DNA from: Heterobilharzia americana
Lineage: Eukaryota > Platyhelminthes > Trematoda > Strigeidida > Schistosomatidae
DNA: 64,000 nucleotides
Direction: 5' to 3'
NCBI GenBank assembly: GCA_944470555.2
Contig: OX104127.1
Location: 128,775,113-128,839,112 of the forward strand
Below the pieces are notes generated by a model. It made no database searches, had not been told where the DNA came from, and saw only the letters and a program-made list of their open reading frames with translations. The position numbers were made by a program, and so were the translations under genes. Positions 1-12,900 of this stretch are shown here, piece by piece. Each line of letters opens with the position of its first letter. The first letter of the stretch is position 1.

Positions 1-441
1 ACCTTCATCGAAACATGAAAGCAGTACTCTCTTTTCTAATTTGTTACACTTTGATGAATTGTTCAGTTCAATTTGTAGTTGTCTACGCTAAGACGACAAA
101 GTTGTTTTCAAGAGTTTTCTCAAACGATTTAAACTTAGCACTGCGTATGAGTTCCGTTTGTCATTTGAAATTATTTTCTTTTGTGTAAATCTTAAGACTT
201 CATCTCATTTTGTACTGTTGTTTATGACAATGAACGTTTGTTAGCTGTTTAAAAATACCCTCTTGATTTTTAAAAGAATACTTTGCACATTAACTGTTTA
301 TGCATCTCTTTGAGGAGAAAACACGAAGAAATAGTTGGACTAGTTAGCACAGTCATAAAATATAGCACTATGAATTGTATTCAAGAAAGCACCGAACCAT
401 TTTTTGAATTCCATTGCAGTTCACCAAACAAACAATGCCTG

Positions 442-491
<50 letters not shown>

Positions 492-656
492 ACAAACTTT
501 TATTTATTTATATAGGCAGAATAAGTTTTTTTAATGGATAGGTAAAATTCCATTTTCTGAAAGGAGTTCATGTGAATCCATCAGTCCAAGGCTAAGAATA
601 TGTATTTTTTAGAAAATCAAGTGGTACAACTTCGGTAAAAAAAGAAAACGTTTAGA
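1..656. other. Non-coding sequence upstream of the first visible exon
   Basis: AT-rich sequence, probably intron of the Eph gene because the exon at 3731 starts mid-codon. It holds a (TA)n tract at 443-489. No other structure seen. Confidence 0.6.
443..489. repeat. (TA)n microsatellite
   Basis: About 47 bp of uninterrupted TA dinucleotides. Likely length-polymorphic; replication slippage is the usual origin. Confidence 0.97.
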
Positions 657-2752
657 TTATTATTATTATATTATTCTTATTTGTTCCTTGGGTTCCTAAT
701 GAAACATAGGGCTTCAGTAGCACGTCTCCAGTGAACTCTGTTCTCTGAAATCTTTTCAACTTGGCTCCACGACAGCCCAGAAGCTCTCATTTCCTTCTCG
801 CACGATCCCCAACATGTCACCCTCGGACGTCCAACTCGTCGCTTCCCATGGGGATTCCACTCGAGCAACTGGCCTCGCGCGTGATGTCCCCAGTCGACCC
901 TCTCAGTGTATGCCCAATCCCATCCATCTCCACTGCCTTCCAGTGCATATTTGTTCAGCGATTGGCACTTGGTTGGTTCGTTCCCAGAGCCCCTTGTTGC
1001 TTATTCTCATTTTTCTGGACATTTGATCTTCAGTAACGAGCCAACGTAAGCAGTTGTTGATGAATGTCTGAAGTTTGTTGGAAATCCCTTTCACAACGCG
1101 TCAACTCTCTGAACCATCACATAGAAGCACTGATTTGACGTTGGTGTTGAAAATCCGCATCTTGTTCACACCTTATGCTGAGTGCAGAAGATCTCCACAC
1201 TATTTTCAGGCTAATGAACGCCTGTCTTGCTGTCTTTCCGATCCTGGTTAGATTGACGTCCTCGTCTGTGCCTCCTGTAGTTGAAACAGTACTGCCTAGA
1301 TAGGTGAAGGAGGCTACTTCCTTCAAGTTTCTCCCGTTGATGGTGACTGGAGTTTGTTGTTGTTTTTGGTGGTGTTGTTGGTTAGGTATCTTCATCACCT
1401 CCGTCTTCTCTACGCTAACCTGAAATCCTGTCTTCGCTGACCTGTCTTTTCTGCCAACTTGTCACTTTTCGCCTGTACATCTTCAAATTGGTGTGACATT
1501 AGACATAAATCATAGGCGAAATCTAAATCTTCTAGGTTCTTTTCCGCAGTCCAGCGTGTCTCACTCTTCTCGCCCCTCACTGTTTGTTCCATGATCCAGT
1601 CGAGTCGACCACAATCAGGAAGATGATCGGTGATAGTAGACAGCCTTGTTTTACTTTCATCTTCACTTCAAATGCATCACTGAGCTTCCCATTGTCAATC
1701 ACTTGGCATGTAGCCTCATCATGTAGCACATAGTTGTTGAATGAGTTTGATAAAGGTTTGTGGCACTAACACTGTAGTGTAGAAGCTGCTGCCTACCAAG
1801 TTACTTGTCGGTCGACGCTGTCGAAGGCCTTTTCAAAATCGGTGAATCTGAGGTGAGGTGGAGAGTTGACTGCCATTCTACACTCTGTTCTATGATGATG
1901 CATAGTGTAGCGTTGCAATTTGGTCCGCACATGATTTGTACTTCCTGAAGCCAGCTAATCAGCCTGTTTTGGTCCTAATTTTGAATCCAGCTCATCCTTT
2001 AGTCTCTCCAGGATGATGCAGTATAATATTTAGCTTGCTCTCGGTGGACAGAAGACTGAGTCCACGCCATTTCTTGCAAACACTTAGGTCTTCCTTCTTC
2101 CTGAGTTTGACAAGTTAGCTCTACTTCCAATAGCCAGGTACCATCTCTTCCTTCCAGCTAGACCTTCTGAAATAGTGGTGTGGGCATGTCCGCTGTTGTC
2201 TCTGTATCTGTTCTCAGTGCTTCTGGTGGGATTCCATCTGGTCCTTCTGCTTTCCAGCATTTCAGTAGCTTTATGGGACTCAGCACTTCGACTTTCGTTA
2301 GAGGGCTTGTGTTCACTGGTAGTTCTGTGACTGGGATGCAGGTGGTATTTCGGGACGAAGTGCAGATGATGGTGGTGGTTGATTCAAGAGCTTTTTGAAG
2401 TGGTCAGACCATCGTTTCCTTTGTCTCTCTTCTTTGGTAACTAGATTTTCTTCATCATGTTTTATTGGCTTCATCTGTGTTGATCTCTTCCCTGCCAGAC
2501 AGTGAGTGACCTGGTTATTTGATACAATGTTGTCAGTTCTCAGTCTCACCTACCAGCAGCCAGTCATGCTTCACTTGTCAGTGTGTCGTAGAAGTATCTT
2601 TTGTTTTTGCTTGTACACTTCACTTCTTTGTCCAGTGTTTGATAGATTGTGCTCAGTTCCTCTTATCATTGTTCATCGTTTCACTGTTTATTTTCTGCTT
2701 CACCAACCTCCTCTCCTCTTTCAGCTTCCAAGTGTCCGTCGAGATCCATTCC
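657..2752 (-). mobile_element. RTE-like (SR2-type) non-LTR retrotransposon, copy A, 5' truncated
   Basis: Read on the minus strand, this is the reverse-transcriptase half and 3' end of the same element as at 21406-24760. The 3' end reads RWRRATEALCF-RNP and then an A/AATA-rich tail at 657-672, typical of RTE-clade elements. Recognisable fragments include NLKEVASFTYLGSTVSTTGGTDEDV (spread over 1250-1345) and DLCLMSH near 1490-1530. The frame is broken by many stops and shifts. The catalytic F-ADD motif reads FAYD, so the first catalytic Asp is lost. The 5' end stops near 2752. It is in antisense orientation to the Eph transcript. The clade is identified from the endonuclease and RT fragments of the fuller copies. 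Confidence 0.88.
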
Positions 2753-3730
2753 ATTCATTTGAAGAGCAACATTCTGAGCCATCAAAAGTTATATCTTTTT
2801 TATAATGTGCTTAAATTCTGTGAAATGTTGAATGCATAACGAAAATCATCTGACTACTGACTTCATTGTGTTGGCTGAGAGACTTACTATGATCTAAGTG
2901 AAACATATTTAAACCCCCAAAGGCATTAAATGCAATCAGAGTATCCTTTTACTTAGAAACATATTACTGCAGTTTTGTTGGATGCAGCTAGACATTAATA
3001 AGGCATTGTGAGCAATTTTTCTCATCTTCACTTCCCTTAGAATTCACTTGGGTTAACTCATGTTGTGATAAAAAGGTTATTGAAGAAGGTGAAAGTGGCT
3101 AATTCAAGTTTAATTCAGCAAATAACCAGCTTAGTAATAGTTTTCAGTAGAATTAGAAGATGATAGCCAATGTATGAGTAGAATTTAGGCAGTGCGGTGT
3201 GGTATAATTTGAAAAAAAATAAGTTTATTAACAGAATCACACAATGAAACAGGATTATTTCTTGAATAATGTTATTAGTACAATTTATCACTCTTAATCA
3301 AGTCAAATCATTCTCAAAACTTCCACTTGATTTGAATAGTTACGTATGTAGCACCCTTTAGCTGCAACAATAAAAGTATTTCCTATTCACCCAGAACGGG
3401 TTTCGGATCATTCCTGCTGCATAACTATAGAAACCAGTTATCGGAAGTTGTTCGTTCACCTTGATGTTTATTACTTTGACTAGCTACCAGTATCGGTCCT
3501 TTCCTCTACCTTCATCTCATTATTTCCTCTTGCTCATAAAAGATGACTGCAATTAGTGTCTAGTTAGCTATGCCACTTATTCAGGTATGAATTATGAGTT
3601 TTCGAATTCCCATATCACGCGAGAAATAGTAATTTATAGAAATACTGGAGCTTATCTGATAAAATAGGCTTAATTTGGCTAATTTCAAGGATGACTAACA
3701 TTCGAGTTTTACATGCATTATTTATTGTAG
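2753..3730. other. Unassigned sequence before the first exon
   Basis: AT-rich, no coding potential seen. It ends in the acceptor TTTATTGTAG used by the exon at 3731. Presumed intron. Confidence 0.6.
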
Positions 3731-3923
3731 AAATCCCATCGGCACCAAGAAATGTAACTGTCAACTTGAGCGACCCAGCAAGGGTACAATTATTCTGGAC
3801 TGAACCCCTAGAAACAGGTGGTCGATCAAGGGTTTGGTATATCATCAACTGTTTGGAGATACCAAATCAATTATGCTCACCTCATTTAACAGTTATACCA
3901 GAACTGCCTACACTAATGACCAG
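3731..3923 (+). CDS. Eph receptor exon: first half of FN3 domain 1
   Basis: Acceptor TTTATTGTAG ends at 3730 and donor GTAAAA starts at 3924. The exon enters with two bases of a split codon and leaves with two. It encodes about 64 residues opening with IPSAPRNVTVNLSDP, followed by the FN3 strand-B tryptophan in LFWTEPLETGGRS. In vertebrate Eph receptors the first FN3 opens the same way (PSAPRNV, then W-EP--TGGR), so this is the marker that separates it from other FN3 proteins. NVT and NLS are possible N-glycosylation sites. The exon has two cysteines, in INCLE and LCSP. The preceding exon is not in the window, so the true first exon is not seen. Confidence 0.92.
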
Positions 3924-6900
3924 GTAAAAACCTTGTATGCTTTATGTAAATTCATTTCTTAAAAAAAGTATTATTAGTATACATGTTGTTGATGATGCAA
4001 ATCAAATGTAACAAAAGGTTTCACATTCTGTGCTGATACTAACTAGGTAATAAATTTAAAACAACACCTCATGGACATCATTTTCAACTTTGGTTGAGTT
4101 TAAAAGACTGAGCTACCAAGGACGTCAGATCAAACAGTAGAATAATAGTAAGTACATATTTGATGTTGTTGTTGTCAAGCTATCTCAAAGAAACTGCGCA
4201 CAACCAACCATGAAACAAAAAACTATTTTAGAGGAATTAACGCACATAATAAAGTAGTGCAGCAAGGTCTTGACCAGTGATGCCTGACTGTACTCTAACT
4301 GACTGCAGTAAAGTATTCATCACGTATTGAAATCAGTTGAAGAACCATGCGAAACTCGGGAGCACTGGACAGCATGGAACTTCATATCAGCGTATGCCTA
4401 TGGCCAGATAAGGTAGCGTGTTCATGACCATCAGAACTGATAGCAAATGCTTTGTCATATTAGAGCCAAATAACCATCCACCGCTTTCAGGTTTTGAAAG
4501 GTTCTCTAACCGATATCAGCCCACGATGAATTATACTCTGAAATCAACCGATTAAATGAATGTTTTCTTACTATTATCCGACGCAATAATTTATTATAAA
4601 GAAGGTTGTAATAGCGAGCGTTTCAGTCTTTTATCGATGTACGTCCAAAGCCTAATTTTATGATACTTTTAATTTCCCGTCGATGAAAAAGGTCAAATTA
4701 CTCGACATCTGTTGCCAGGTGGTCTCCCATCAGGACGCCTCAACTCTGTTCATGAGTCCTGAAAAGGGAAAACCGCGCGTCCTGAATTTCTCTGCTAGTT
4801 ACCGAGATCAATATAATATCGTAAGCCTTACAACGTACCACTCATGCCTACAGACTTTTATAAGGAAATAAAAGGTTGCCCAGACTGTATGAAACATTTG
4901 TAGACAACTTAGACTGAAATGAAGCATTCAACAAGCAACATCATAAGCAAAAATCTCATGTTTAGCTTACTATCATGTTTTGTTATTTCACACGGGTAAT
5001 ACACTCACAGTGCTTTTAAATTATTCACTACCGTTTCATGATTAACACCTGCATAATCAGTCCATTTCGTTTCTACGCAGCGTTATACGTAGAGAAAGAG
5101 AAAATGCAAATAAAGCTTTATAGCTTTAAAAACAGAGATATATGACGCTCACTTGCCGGTTGGCTTTTAAGTTGTTAGATATTGGGCGTCTCACACAACA
5201 AAACAGTTACTATTCACTGGATGACGTTTAGCACAGAATCTATTGTTCATATGCACAGCCAGGGTAACTGCACATCTTCTACATCCCGTTTTAGCAGAGG
5301 TGTTGAGATTTCTCTTTCATTTGCCATATGGGTCGTAAAATTTTCCAAATATCTGGGATAGGTATTAAGTCATTTCTACCGCACAAGTTCGATGCTGATT
5401 TAGTAAATGAAGCTCCATTTACCCGTTTAAGTTAGTTTATAACTAACTTAAACTCAACACCTATCACTTTGTTCCATGCTATTGTGTGATTGTGTGCGAT
5501 CACAAGCATCGACATAGCTAAGCTTTTTCCTCGATTTTTTAACTTACTGTGGTCTGTCATTCTAGATTCGGCCAAAGTTCGGTGATTTGTCTTTATGACT
5601 GGTCCCGTTCGACTACTTTGACCTATGTACTTAAAGAGAAACAACATTATAGAATAAAGATAGGAAAATTGCACATCTACCACGATATGAATATGAACAA
5701 TAAATTCAGCTGAAAACGTCGTCCAGTAAATAATATCGTTTCAGTGTAAGAAATATTAAAATAAACTAATTTGATATGGAATTTGACACTACCATAGTGC
5801 TCACTTTCTGCTCTTACATTTTTAAGTAGTTGCTGGACATTTGTAGTAAAAAATGAATGGAATGTATTTCAGTAGTCTGAGTTGTGTGTCAGTAATTACT
5901 CACATAGCTCATTAAAAATTGAAGCTTAAATAAGAATAAAGGTTAGTAAGGCGACATTTTGCCTACCAGCTTCGTTATCAGTACAGATGATTCCGTGACG
6001 AAATATTTTGAGTGGAATAAGCAAATAGGCATATATAAGCATATGCGACCTCCCTGGATATCCCATCTGAGATTCAAACCGGCGTCACACAGTAGTCCAG
6101 TCGGAGACTTTATCACTGAGCCGCTGGGGTCGCGATCTATCCTCTGTAGGACTCGATAAGGTAGACTGATTAGTCACTGAAGGGTTAACAGTTTCATGTT
6201 TATAGTACTATTGAAAAGAACGAAAAGTGGATTTAAATGATAGTACCCAGAAAACTAACGATCGAGAATATAATGTGATGCACTGTCTTACGGAAGTATT
6301 GTGAGGATGACAAGATAGTATCATGACACTTTTTAACGGCGCAATTCAGTCAGCAAACATAAGTAAAACGTCATGATTCGATTACTGAAACAGTTGCAGA
6401 TTTCGTGTCATAGTACATTTCATGTATGCAGTTTTTGTTGGCTGGTAATTTTCTGTGAATCCGATAAGCTTTGTTTATAAATCATACTTTTAACTGCGTA
6501 ACAGGTTTTTACATAATGAAGTGAACTTTCAAAAAATGAAGAGAAATAAGTTACGACAGCGGGAATTCTCCAGTTATCGTTTACTGCCTAGATGCATTTA
6601 GGACATGAAGTAGAATGAATCAAGTATGCCATCACAAATCCAGAGGGATTCTTTTATACTATATACTAAGTGGAAGTGAAGGGGTTTATCAACCCTTTGG
6701 GGAGTCATGTTTTTCATCTATGGAGTTGCGTTTCTTAGAGAGCTTCCTATTTGTTCTTCAGCTCTAGAATATACACCGTTTGATTATTTCTACGCAGGAT
6801 TCAGCTAACTGATAAATGGAAACAAAGTTCCTGTACCGGTTATCAATATCGTACACACTTAACTCTTTAGAGTATATCAAAGTGCCTTCCAAAAATGGGT

Positions 6901-9900
6901 GGTCAACACCTTACTTTGTAAGACAAAATTACTGAAGTGAAGCTAATGATTTGTTGACTAAATGACGTCACTGCTCTCTACTCATCGGTTAGACGACCAC
7001 TGACATGTTCAGTATATGTCTCACTACTTGTGATTATATGCATACGATTGTGCAGGTTTTGAAAATAAACTCGTTGAAAAAGATTTCCTTCGCTGAAATA
7101 TTTGTTCTTTAATTTATGAGCATCAGTTCATATTAATTCATCAATAATTTTGTAGGAAAAATGTCTACAGAATGCAACCACTTCTCTATATCAGCTAATT
7201 CGCAGTTTACAATTGCTATTTAACATATCAAAAGCTTCTCATAGTTTAAAGATACGAAAATGACGTAGACACACTTCTCTAATTTACTATTTTGTGTTTC
7301 TTTTCCTAAATATAAAAATAGAACATATAACATGAGAACTGCATTAACTTAATCCCACAGTAATTGTAGACGAAAACACGATATTCCACTAAAGTGAATT
7401 GTAATGTTCAATAAAGTAATTGATGCTAAATATGTAGACAATCCTGCGTTCATTCATGATTTTAAATGAAAAAGTGGATATTCAATAAGCTTACCGAAAG
7501 TATTGTAGCTGTGTTTGTAAATAAGTATTCAATTTTCATAGCTGGTTCAAAAAACTGAAGAATATTTTCATCCGATGCCTTCCTTATAACACTTTTATTT
7601 TATAGTTGAAATATTTTAAAATACAAATCTCCGTATAATAATACCTTCTTATCAGTAAATAATACAAGCTAAATGTCTGTCAAAAAATAAGGCAGGTGAC
7701 TTAATGATTAGTTTTATTAGTAGGACATTTAGAAAATCCGTATTCATTTTTTACACAGGATACTGCTTTGCTGAATATGGTCATTTTTGACAGCAGATGT
7801 TAATATTTTGTAAATAAAAGTCATTGTGAGTGAGTGAAACTGTACATTAAACATTTATTTACGGATTTCTAACCTAATGGTCTACATTTCACAAAATTAT
7901 AGTTTACTCAGCCTGTTTATGAAGATACGAATATTGTGCGAAATATTTTGAGTTTATTAGTGCATTTCAGATGTGATTATTGGATACATGAAAAGTTTAT
8001 GAATATTTATGTCTCATCATGTGAATGTTTAGACCAGTTTATTTTCTGAATTGGAGTTTTTAGTGGCAAACGTTAGAATACCATGTTAGTATTCATGATC
8101 CTTGTAAAGTTCTGATGTCAATTTGTGGTACAAAACTGAAACATCCACCAGTCAAAATGAAGGCTGAGAAAATACACTGAGTGATTTCTTTGGGAATCGG
8201 ATACGACTATCAGTTACTTCTCGTGTATTAGCTGGAGGTACAAAAAACTGATTCTCACCAGTCTATGACTAAAGCTTTCCTCCTAATTTATTCATCATGT
8301 CTAAGTAACTCAGTTTTTAGGAAAACAAAAGGAGGTGACAACGATGATAATAATCTTTCAACGAATCATTCCCGGACGAATTTAATGGCCACCGTAGCAA
8401 CGGTCGAAATAACCAATGAGTTCCTCTAATACGGCTGGAAAGGCAGGTCTTCGTAAAATATATAAGTCTGATTGGTTATTCCAGTTATTGCTAGGGTGAC
8501 TTTAAAAGTCACTCATTATTCTCACAGCTGGAAATTCGTAAATATGCAAGTAAAATGATAGAATGTTCCAGATAAGTTACCGGTTAAAGTTAAGCCCCAA
8601 TCGATAGATATACATAGGGAATGAAATATTACGTCACACAAAAATTCATATATTCTCCTGAAAAAGTTGTGGCTAACACGGAGAAGCCTTCAGTAATATC
8701 TTGTTTTGATTTTCTAAACATGCTGGCCCTACATTAAAAACATATTCGTATAATGATTCAATCAGATTGAGTGCTCAACTTCTTCCAGGACATTCGTAAC
8801 AACTATGGTTTGGATGTTAATGATCATGATTACCAGTGATTTTATAAAATGCATTGAAAAGTAAGATTTGGTATCTGATAAAAATAAATAGATACAAGAA
8901 AATATATCAATAAACAAATAAATAAAAACGAAAATAAATTGTAAGCAGGGATGAAAAGCATCTGCTTAGGGTCTCGGTTAAGAGAGTGTCTGCACATACT
9001 TTTTGATACACAATTGAGGTTTGAGGGTGTGAATCGCCATAGCTTCGAGTATGCATAAGCGTTTAATCCTTAGCCCCTTCTGAACGTCTTAGTCGAACTT
9101 TGTAGGGAACATTGGATGAGTTTTCCGGAGGAGGAAGATGTTGGGAGTCTACTAGGTGTTCATCAGTGAAGCTGAGGATGATTTTGTGTCCATCTCTGAG
9201 CAACCAGGCTGGGTAACGTTCCCAAGTACGATTTTCAAGTGAGCACATAGTACAGATATTGTTTTAAGCCTCTCAGGTGCATGTGAACATCTGTAAAAAC
9301 TCTTTTTACCGAGGCTCTTTACCTGTTTATGTTTTGTTTCTGTAGGTTTATTTACTTTTACAAGATACCAAATCTTACTGTACAAAGCATTTTTGATAAA
9401 AACCATTGAAATCGTGTTTTTTGTTTCATAATATTTCATTCCCTAATTACATCTAGCGATTAGGTTTTACTTTTGACCGGTAAGTTGTCCGTAAAATTTC
9501 ATCATTTGACTGGTATATTAACGAATGTATAGGCGTGAGAATGATTAGTTTAAAGATAATTATTTTTGCTATTATTTCATTTTTGAACAAATGGACAAGT
9601 AGAAATTTCTTGATACCTACCTGAGTTTCGCCTAATGCTATGTATATATAACGACCAGACTGTCCGAAACTAGGATAAATACTGTGATCAGTATATATTT
9701 TTATGCTCAGATGTCCTGACAGTGGTAGAACAGATCTCAAACAGGTTTTTCTCCTGTACTTACTTTTGCGTTCTGGGAAAAATAGAGCTCGAACCTAGTA
9801 CTTTTTAGTGCAATCTGATCTGCGAGTTTCTGAGTTCCTGGACTTCATTATCTTTTTTAGCTTCTTTTATTATTTGTCCCTCGGAACGTAGGACTTCAGT

Positions 9901-12900
9901 AGCACGTCTCCTTTTCACTCTGTTCTAGACAGTCTTTTGAACCTGACTCCTCGACTGCTCATAAGCTTTCATTTCTCCCTCGTACGATCTCCTTAACTTC
10001 ACCCATGGACGCCCAACTCGTTGTTTCCAATGCGAGGGCCTGACCTGACACGTTATGTCCCCGAGTGGTCCTCTCATTTTCTTCTGCATATTTATTGCGA
10101 GATGGGTTCTTGGTTGGTTCTTTCCCAGAGCTCCTTGTTGCTTATTCTTTCTGGTCATCTAGCTGATCTACAGTAACGAGTGTAGACAGCTGTTGATGAA
10201 TGTCTGCAGTTTGTTGGAAATGCTTTTCCCAACACGCCAAGTTTCTGAACCATCACACAGAAGCACTGAATCGATTGGCATTAGTGTTGAAAATCCGGAT
10301 CTTGTTCACGCTTTATGCTGAGTGTAGAAGATCTCCACACTGATTTCAGGTTCATGAAAGTCTGTCTTGCTTTTCCGATCCTGGCTTTAGTGTCCTGATC
10401 TGTGCCGTTTGTGGCTGAAATGATGCTGCCTAGATAGTTGAACGAGACTACTTTCTTGTGGTTCGACCCGCTGATGATGATTGGTGCTTGTTGTTATTTT
10501 TGGTTGGGTATCTTCATCACCACTGTCCTCTCTACGTTTACCTGAAGTCCCGTCTTCACTGCCTGATCTCTTCTGTCAACCTGTTGGTCTTCGCTTGTAG
10601 ATCTTTAAGGTTGTGCGACATCAGACATAAATCCAAATCTTCCGAGGTCTCTTCATCGATCTAGCCAGCGTATCCCTTTCTTCTAACAGCTCCTTACAGG
10701 TTGACGCATGACCTAGTCCAATCAACCACAGATAATCATCAGTGATAGTAGGCAGTAACCTTGTCTTACTCCTGTCCAAACTTCAAAGGCGTCACTGAGC
10801 TTCCCATTGTCAATCACTTGGCATGTAGCGTCATCTTGCAGTCGTTGAATGAGGTTCATAAAGGTTTATGGCACTAAAACTGTAGTGTTGAAGCTGCTGC
10901 CTACCAAATTATTTCCCGTTCGACGCTGTTGAAGGCCTTTTCAAAATCGGTGAATTTGAGGTAGAGTTGAGTTGACTGCCATTCTATGCTCCGTTCTACA
11001 ATGATGTGTAGCGTTGCAATTTGATGTGCACATGATTTGTTTTTCTTGCAGTATTACAAGGTAACTCTTCTTCCAATCTGCAGGTACACTTTATTCCCTG
11101 CAAACCTTCTGCAATAGTAGTGTGAGCATGACCTCTGTTATCTCTGCGTCTGTTTTTAGTGCTTCTGGAGGAATATGGGATATAAAGGAGTCAGGTTACA
11201 CTCCTTTACATGAATTTATATGAAGTAAAAATTCAGTTGTTCATACCTGTTATCCTCTATTATACAAAAAGTGAATTCACTGAATATAGGTGTTAGAAAA
11301 ATACCATTTAAATGACCTTTGTTTCGCTTCAGAAAGTTATCTTGATGCACGTAAGTGATGACAATGGTCGTACAATAAATAAATTTTTAAAAGAAACCAA
11401 AATCACTTATGAAAAAAGTTCACTTTCAGCAAAACCTTTGTGCATTTTCAAAGATAGGATTCTCAGTCATCTTTATCCAGCCTTAATGTAGGTACTCAAC
11501 ACACAAATACTCTGATTTTGAGAAACGTTTTGGCTTCAAATACTTTTTATTTAAAATTTACAAGAACATATAACATGAATGTCTTAAAATACAATTCCCA
11601 GGTTTACACACACCCTGGTAACTAGTTTTAGCTGTTAGTGATTTTTAAAAGCCATTTGTTACGACTGTTAAGACCATTAGAAAAATAATACTTTGAGAAA
11701 AAAAATAGATTGTAAGTGTTTATTTATTATGTAGCTAACAGTAAAAAAAGCCCAGTTGAATGTAAATTGAATTGTATTATTCTATCATTTTATTGGTAAA
11801 GGATCAGACTTTGTTAAGTACTTCAGTTTATTACTCAAAAAGTTACTTAGAGAACTATTCAAAAATTAGGACACACTTCATCTGTTTTGTGCAATTATGA
11901 GACTTCTTATGGATCAAACAATCTGTTTTCTCATTAGCTAGTAACTTACTGTTTAACTACTGAGTTATGGAAAACTGCTTCACATATTTTCAGTCATCAA
12001 ATGGATTGAAGTACAAATACAAATAGTTCGAGATCGTTGAGAAAAGAGAGATTAAAGTCTTTTGAAGATTTGTGAACCAGCACTTGGACAACTGTACCAT
12101 GGTACTATGAACTGAATAATTCCGTTATGCTGGATTTGTATCATTTACGAAATTATTTACATAACTATTTTTTGCATCATATATAGTATATAATTAGCCA
12201 ATAGAAGTCAATAATTCAACTGATTAAACCTTTTTTATTTTAGCCTAGTGCTGATTGGATTGAATTTGGGCAAATCTATTATATTGAGTGTCATAGCTAC
12301 AAACGAATTAAGTGAGCATCTTTCACATTTAGAGCTTATTCAGTCTACTGCCAGCGTAACAATCCAGCTTCCTAATCCAAGTAAGAGACCTGTTTAAATG
12401 AAGTGAAAATTCTATTTCTTCGAGAACTATAATCTTTTGACAATTAATTTTAATTATTTTGACTATCTGAGATAGCCGCAGTTTGGCAAACTAGTACTGA
12501 TACTGGGTGATGATTGAAGGTGAAATGAAAATTCGGGCCGTGGCTGGATTCAAGCCAGTGACCACCGAGTTTTCGGTCAGATGCACTACCAACTGAGCCA
12601 CAGTTAGTCTAATGAGCTTTAGATGAAATGTTAGGTAATTAATTTACACTGTTAATAATATTGTACAAAATTAAACTGGCGAACTTGTGACAGATCAATC
12701 AAGAGATCTTATTCGCAAACTTCATGTAGTATTATGAAGTATTTCTCTCATAATTTCGAACCCTTAACCTTTTTTTAAAGTGTCTTGCTTTTTAGGACTG
12801 CTTGAAAGTACTCATCTGGAGCAGGTGAAGTGCTTTTGAAGAGGCTGAATCTCAAACACACTTAGTATAATATCGATTTATAGCTGATTGAGGTTACGGT

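Larger units (their letters stand above)
3924..12243 (+). other. Eph intron (8.3 kb)
   Basis: GT-AG intron between the two FN3-1 exons. It contains a degenerate SMalpha-like SINE (4705-4820), a Penelope GIY-YIG fragment (5432-5683, -), a tRNA-like head (6046-6135, -), an unassigned open stretch (9061-9250, -) and RTE copy B (9867-11178, -). The intervals 6160-8940 and 11180-12243 show nothing beyond AT-rich sequence. Confidence 0.85.
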
